From Thermoanaerobacterium sp. (GTDB taxonomy: Bacteria; Bacillota; Thermoanaerobacteria; Thermoanaerobacterales; Thermoanaerobacteraceae), in the NCBI GenBank assembly GCA_029960905.1, contig JASBVU010000064.1, forward strand, positions 1-8,345: a stretch of 8,345 nucleotides of DNA, in the 5' to 3' direction. A program made the position numbers and the translations under genes. The notes beneath the pieces were generated by a model. The model searched no databases. It saw only the letters and a list, made by a program, of their open reading frames with translations, and had not been told where the DNA came from. Shown here in pieces: positions 6,952-8,345 of the stretch (positions are counted from its first letter, which is position 1; each line of letters starts with the position of its first letter).

Positions 6952-8168
6952 CCTCATCCTCTCTTACTGCGATGCCGTTTAACATGCCTAATGTTATAAA
7001 GCTCATAACCATTGAACTTCCACCGTAGCTTACAAAAGGAAGTGTTACACCTGTCAATGGTATGAATTTTATTACGCCGCCTATGATAGTAAAAACCTGC
7101 AAGCTGAATATACTTGTAAGACCTACCGCAATTAACCCACCAAACTCATCTTTGGCGTCCAGAGCGACTTTTATGCCTCTATACATTATCACAAAGTATA
7201 CTAAGATTATAGCAACGGCTCCCAACATTCCAAACTCTTCACTGATGGCTGAAAAAATAAAATCGCTGGCTACAACCGGAATATATTCGGGATGCCCCAT
7301 GCCAAGACCTGTTCCAAAAAAGCCTCCTGCACCTATTGCAAAGAGAGACTGAGCAATTTGGTATGTCTTACCGGGTACATCCATCCATGGGTTTAGCCAT
7401 GCCTGTATTCTTACGCGAACATGATTAAAAAGAAAGTACGAAATGACGCCTCCAAATCCTAACAAAGCTGCACCTACACCTGTGTAAAGTACACTTGAAG
7501 TTGCAACAAATATCATAAACATCGTTGTAAGGTAAAATAATAGAGCAGTGCCAAGATCTTTCTCAATCACTAAAACTCCTACAATCAAAATTGTTATGGC
7601 ACCTATCTTAATTATGTCATTTGTAGCCTTATGGTCTTTTAAATACCTTGCAAGGTATATAATATATATTATCTTTACCACTTCCGACGGTTGCACTGAA
7701 ACAGAACCAAAAGTAAGCCAGTTTTTAGAGCCACCTATTTCCTTTCCAAATACAAATGTGGAAAAGAGCAAAATAAACGATATTGCTAAATACACGTAAT
7801 TGCCGTATTTAACCTTGTAAAAAAAAATCATAATGCAAAGAAGCGTACGATGAGGCAAAGTACAGAATAAAACCTATAAATATCCATGCAATCTGCTTCA
7901 ATATCAGATCAGGTGCTACTCTGTATATCATTATAAGTCCCATCTCTGTCAAAAAAGAGCTTAGTATAATAAGCTGAATTTCTCCCATCGGGAAAAGCCT
8001 GACATGCAAATAATAAACAATGTAAATAAGCGGCAAAAAGGCTATTGTAAAGTAAATCGTATCAAATCCTTTGGGCTTGTGATATATAAAAAGCAGCATA
8101 AACGCAATTACAAATATCAAAAAAACATCTTTCATAGCCTTTGAGCCAGTCTTAACATACTCTTCCAT
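6923..8168 (-). CDS. SEDS peptidoglycan glycosyltransferase (FtsW/RodA/SpoVE family), frameshifted at a T9 run
   Basis: SEDS proteins polymerise lipid II into glycan strands together with a class B PBP. Here the gene is in two frames. The first part (ATG at 8168, with AAGGTGG 7 bases upstream) codes 116 family-like residues up to HYDFF, then hits TAA at 7809-7811. The second part continues in another frame with YKVKYGNYVYLAI and runs to TAA at 6923. The switch falls in nine T on the minus strand (7819-7827); with eight T the product is a normal 414 residues. In that joined protein: KEIGGSKNWL with the conserved Trp150, QPSE (159-162), SDFIFSAISEE with the likely catalytic Asp302, and PLTGVTLPFVSYGGSS (370-385). 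About two extra membrane helices precede the ten-helix core, as in actinobacterial RodA. It may be broken, rescued by slippage, or a sequence error. RodA versus FtsW cannot be assigned; the context favours RodA-like. Confidence 0.9.
7819..7827 (-). other. Homopolymer of nine T (minus strand) at the SEDS gene frameshift
   Basis: The minus strand reads GA, nine T, then ACAAGG. Read in the upstream frame this gives Asp-Phe-Phe-Leu-Gln-Gly-stop; with one T fewer it gives Asp-Phe-Phe-Tyr-Lys-Val and continues in the conserved family sequence. The exact point of the frame change is therefore this run. Confidence 0.85.
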
Positions 8169-8179
8169 CGAATACCACC

Positions 8180-8345
8180 TTAAATCAAAAATCTGTACTC
8201 TTCATTTCCCAGTTTTATCACATCTTCGTTTTTCAGTCTAGCAATGTTTTTTACACGCTTTCCATTTACAAACGTCCCATTTGTGCTATTTAGATCTTGT
8301 ATGATGTATTTTTTGCCTTTTTTCCTGATCATAGCATGCTTGCTG
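8180..8345 (-). CDS. FHA-domain protein, C-terminal fragment
   Basis: FHA domains bind phosphothreonine peptides and usually connect Ser/Thr kinases to partner proteins. Only the last 54 residues are in the window; the rest lies beyond base 8345. The fragment begins SKHAMIRKKGKKYIIQDL, where SKH corresponds to the conserved Ser-x-x-His region. It continues with NSTNGTFVNGKRV, the diagnostic Asn-Gly-Thr loop that supports phosphopeptide binding, and ends KNEDVIKLGNEEYRFLI, the last beta strands of the fold, with the stop straight after the domain. Its TAA (8180-8182) is fused to the Shine-Dalgarno of the SEDS gene, and only 11 bases separate the stop from that gene's ATG, so the two are surely co-transcribed. 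This placement matches actinobacterial FhaB upstream of rodA-pbpA. Any N-terminal region cannot be seen. Confidence 0.9.
   Translation of the reverse strand, partial: SKHAMIRKKGKKYIIQDLNSTNGTFVNGKRVKNIARLKNEDVIKLGNEEYRFLI

Noticed and set aside
7809..7858. A programmed ribosomal frameshift producing two SEDS isoforms
   Set aside because: The T run does allow slippage, but I see no upstream Shine-Dalgarno-like stimulator or downstream pseudoknot. The truncated product would be only four or so helices without the catalytic loop. Sequence error, mutation or RNA polymerase slippage are simpler.

Overview
The window is AT-rich DNA with dense, operon-style packing. Its Shine-Dalgarno sites are of the AAGGAGG / AAGGTGAT type, and there are no tRNA or rRNA genes, mobile elements or CRISPR repeats. 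Codon use (many AAA, ATA, AGA, TTA) and protein flavour point to a low-GC Firmicute of class Clostridia. A thermophilic genus such as Thermoanaerobacterium is my best guess, but that is an impression, not a search result.

Plus strand, left half. The window opens inside birA (biotin-protein ligase; the 5' end is outside the window). After a 140-bp gap comes a three-gene ABC importer of the nitrate/sulfonate/taurine (NitT/TauT) type: a lipoprotein substrate-binding protein, a permease and an ATPase. Gaps between the three are 22 and 35 bp, and a strong intrinsic terminator closes the set. The gap before the importer holds a long perfect inverted repeat. Its downstream arm contains part of the importer's Shine-Dalgarno sequence, so the leader RNA could fold into a hairpin that hides the ribosome binding site. 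This is the most unusual non-coding feature here.

Minus strand, right half. Read in the direction of transcription, the order is the end of an FHA-domain protein, a SEDS-family (FtsW/RodA) glycosyltransferase, a short class B penicillin-binding protein, then uvrC. Gaps are 11 bp, an overlap of about 29 bp, and 36 bp, so this looks like one transcript. FHA-SEDS-bPBP is the same order as the actinobacterial fhaB-rodA-pbpA cluster. The SEDS and PBP proteins would form a peptidoglycan polymerase/transpeptidase pair, and the FHA protein could link it to Ser/Thr phosphorylation. UvrC is the nucleotide-excision-repair nuclease and appears to be a downstream passenger.

The SEDS gene is broken into two overlapping reading frames at a run of nine T (minus strand). 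Removing one T restores a normal 414-residue protein. This may be a sequencing or assembly error, a true mutation, or a site rescued by transcriptional slippage; sequence alone cannot decide. I see no wholly new multi-gene system. The leader hairpin and the frameshift are the items worth following.
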